Positions 63,576-64,000 of a DNA stretch of 64,000 nucleotides are shown piece after piece. The stretch lies in NCBI RefSeq assembly GCF_017876625.1, contig NZ_JAGIOH010000001.1:2666001-2730000 (forward strand). Reading direction: 5' to 3'. Under the pieces are notes generated by a model, which was not told the origin of the DNA, searched no databases, and was given only the letters and a program-made list of their open reading frames with translations. The position numbers and the translations under genes are program-made. Origin of the DNA: Streptomyces syringium (lineage in GTDB: Bacteria > Actinomycetota > Actinomycetes > Streptomycetales > Streptomycetaceae). How positions within the stretch are numbered: the stretch's first letter is position 1; every line of letters begins with the position of its first letter.

Positions 63576-64000
63576 TCAGCTGCCTTCGTAGTTGGTCAGG
63601 ACGCAGCCGTTGACCAGGGCCTTCTCGAAGCGGTAGCCCTCGGGGGCGGTGAAGCCCTCCCGGCAGTTCAGATGGAGGAACTGCGCCTGGTACAGACCGT
63701 GCCGGGCCGAGGCGCTGTTGGTCTCGACCGCGACGTTCTTCCCGACGAGCACCATGCTCCGGGTGGCCCTGTACCGGCCGCCGTTCTCCCGGAGCTCCTT
63801 CAGCTGGGCGGCCTTGGCCTTGGTCTGGAAGGTGATCATGTCGTCGACCTTGTCGAGCCAGGACAGGTCGTGGGCCCGGCGCTCGCCGCCCGGGTAGCCG
63901 CACATGCCGCGCTCGCCGACGCCCCACATCTTGTGGTCGCCCTCGATGGCGGGCAGGTAGTCGATAGAGGAGACAGCCACGGTCTCGGGGTCGGTGGAGA
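63576..64000 (-). CDS. Unknown protein, 5' end beyond the window
   Basis: At least 141 codons, open to the right edge, so the start lies outside. The visible part is hydrophilic (DYLPAIEGDHKMWGVGE; KVDDMITFQTKAKAAQLKEL) with five scattered charged stretches and three cysteines (MCGYPG, LNCREG, NGCVL) that could form disulfides in an exported protein. I recognise no family. It converges on the epsilon-subunit gene with 7 bases between stops. Confidence 0.6.
   Translation of the reverse strand, partial: STDPETVAVSSIDYLPAIEGDHKMWGVGERGMCGYPGGERRAHDLSWLDKVDDMITFQTKAKAAQLKELRENGGRYRATRSMVLVGKNVAVETNSASARHGLYQAQFLHLNCREGFTAPEGYRFEKALVNGCVLTNYEGS

Overview
This 64 kb window comes from the core of a Streptomyces chromosome. 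The supporting signs are very high GC, GTG and TTG starts, AGGAGG-type ribosome sites, long GC-rich hairpin terminators, a Nur-type box before an iron superoxide dismutase, a melC tyrosinase pair, dynamin-like sporulation GTPases and two rare TTA leucine codons. I see no rRNA, CRISPR array, transposase, integrase or plasmid functions. Family names are assigned from motifs read in the translations; no database search was possible.

Layout. 1-16.5 kb: end of an amino-acid permease, sodF with its Nur box, a mycothiol/DsbA-type oxidoreductase, two aminopeptidase N paralogues (1965-4571 and 12756-15323) enclosing a DUF559-type nuclease-fold protein, a Tat-exported metallophosphoesterase, a large secreted subtilisin and a stand-alone asd, then an MscS channel. 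16.7-25.5 kb: HNH protein, secreted GH84 glycosidase with an odd catalytic motif, a repeat-containing small ORF abutting malQ, a small membrane protein, an acyl-ACP desaturase behind tandem operator-like repeats, and an FBP/FusB-type protein. 25.6-40.3 kb: a 2542-residue multi-lectin protein of unknown function, divergent from a csnR-csnEFG-csnH-csnK operon for chitosan-oligosaccharide uptake. The giant gene and csnE each carry a TTA codon. 40.7-42 kb: melC1-melC2.

42.3-52.7 kb is a seven-gene signalling cluster built on the mycobacterial glnX-glnH-pknG core: membrane sensor, amino-acid-binding protein, a coiled-coil protein of unknown role, the PknG-like kinase, a PP2C phosphatase, a VWA protein and an FHA protein. 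It therefore encodes sensor, writer, eraser and reader together. The kinase, phosphatase and FHA protein all carry paired N-terminal zinc-ribbon motifs.

52.9-64 kb: group II truncated globin, an ettA/thioesterase/unknown operon, a sortase-anchored thioester-domain surface protein, ssbB followed upstream by the dynA-dynB operon (sporulation septation and nucleoid segregation), tRNA-Arg(UCU), an orphan acyl-CoA carboxylase epsilon subunit, and a gene that runs off the window edge.

The best candidates for undescribed biology are the giant LamG/ricin-like protein with membrane-hairpin-like C-terminal segments (25630-33258) and the expanded PknG cluster.
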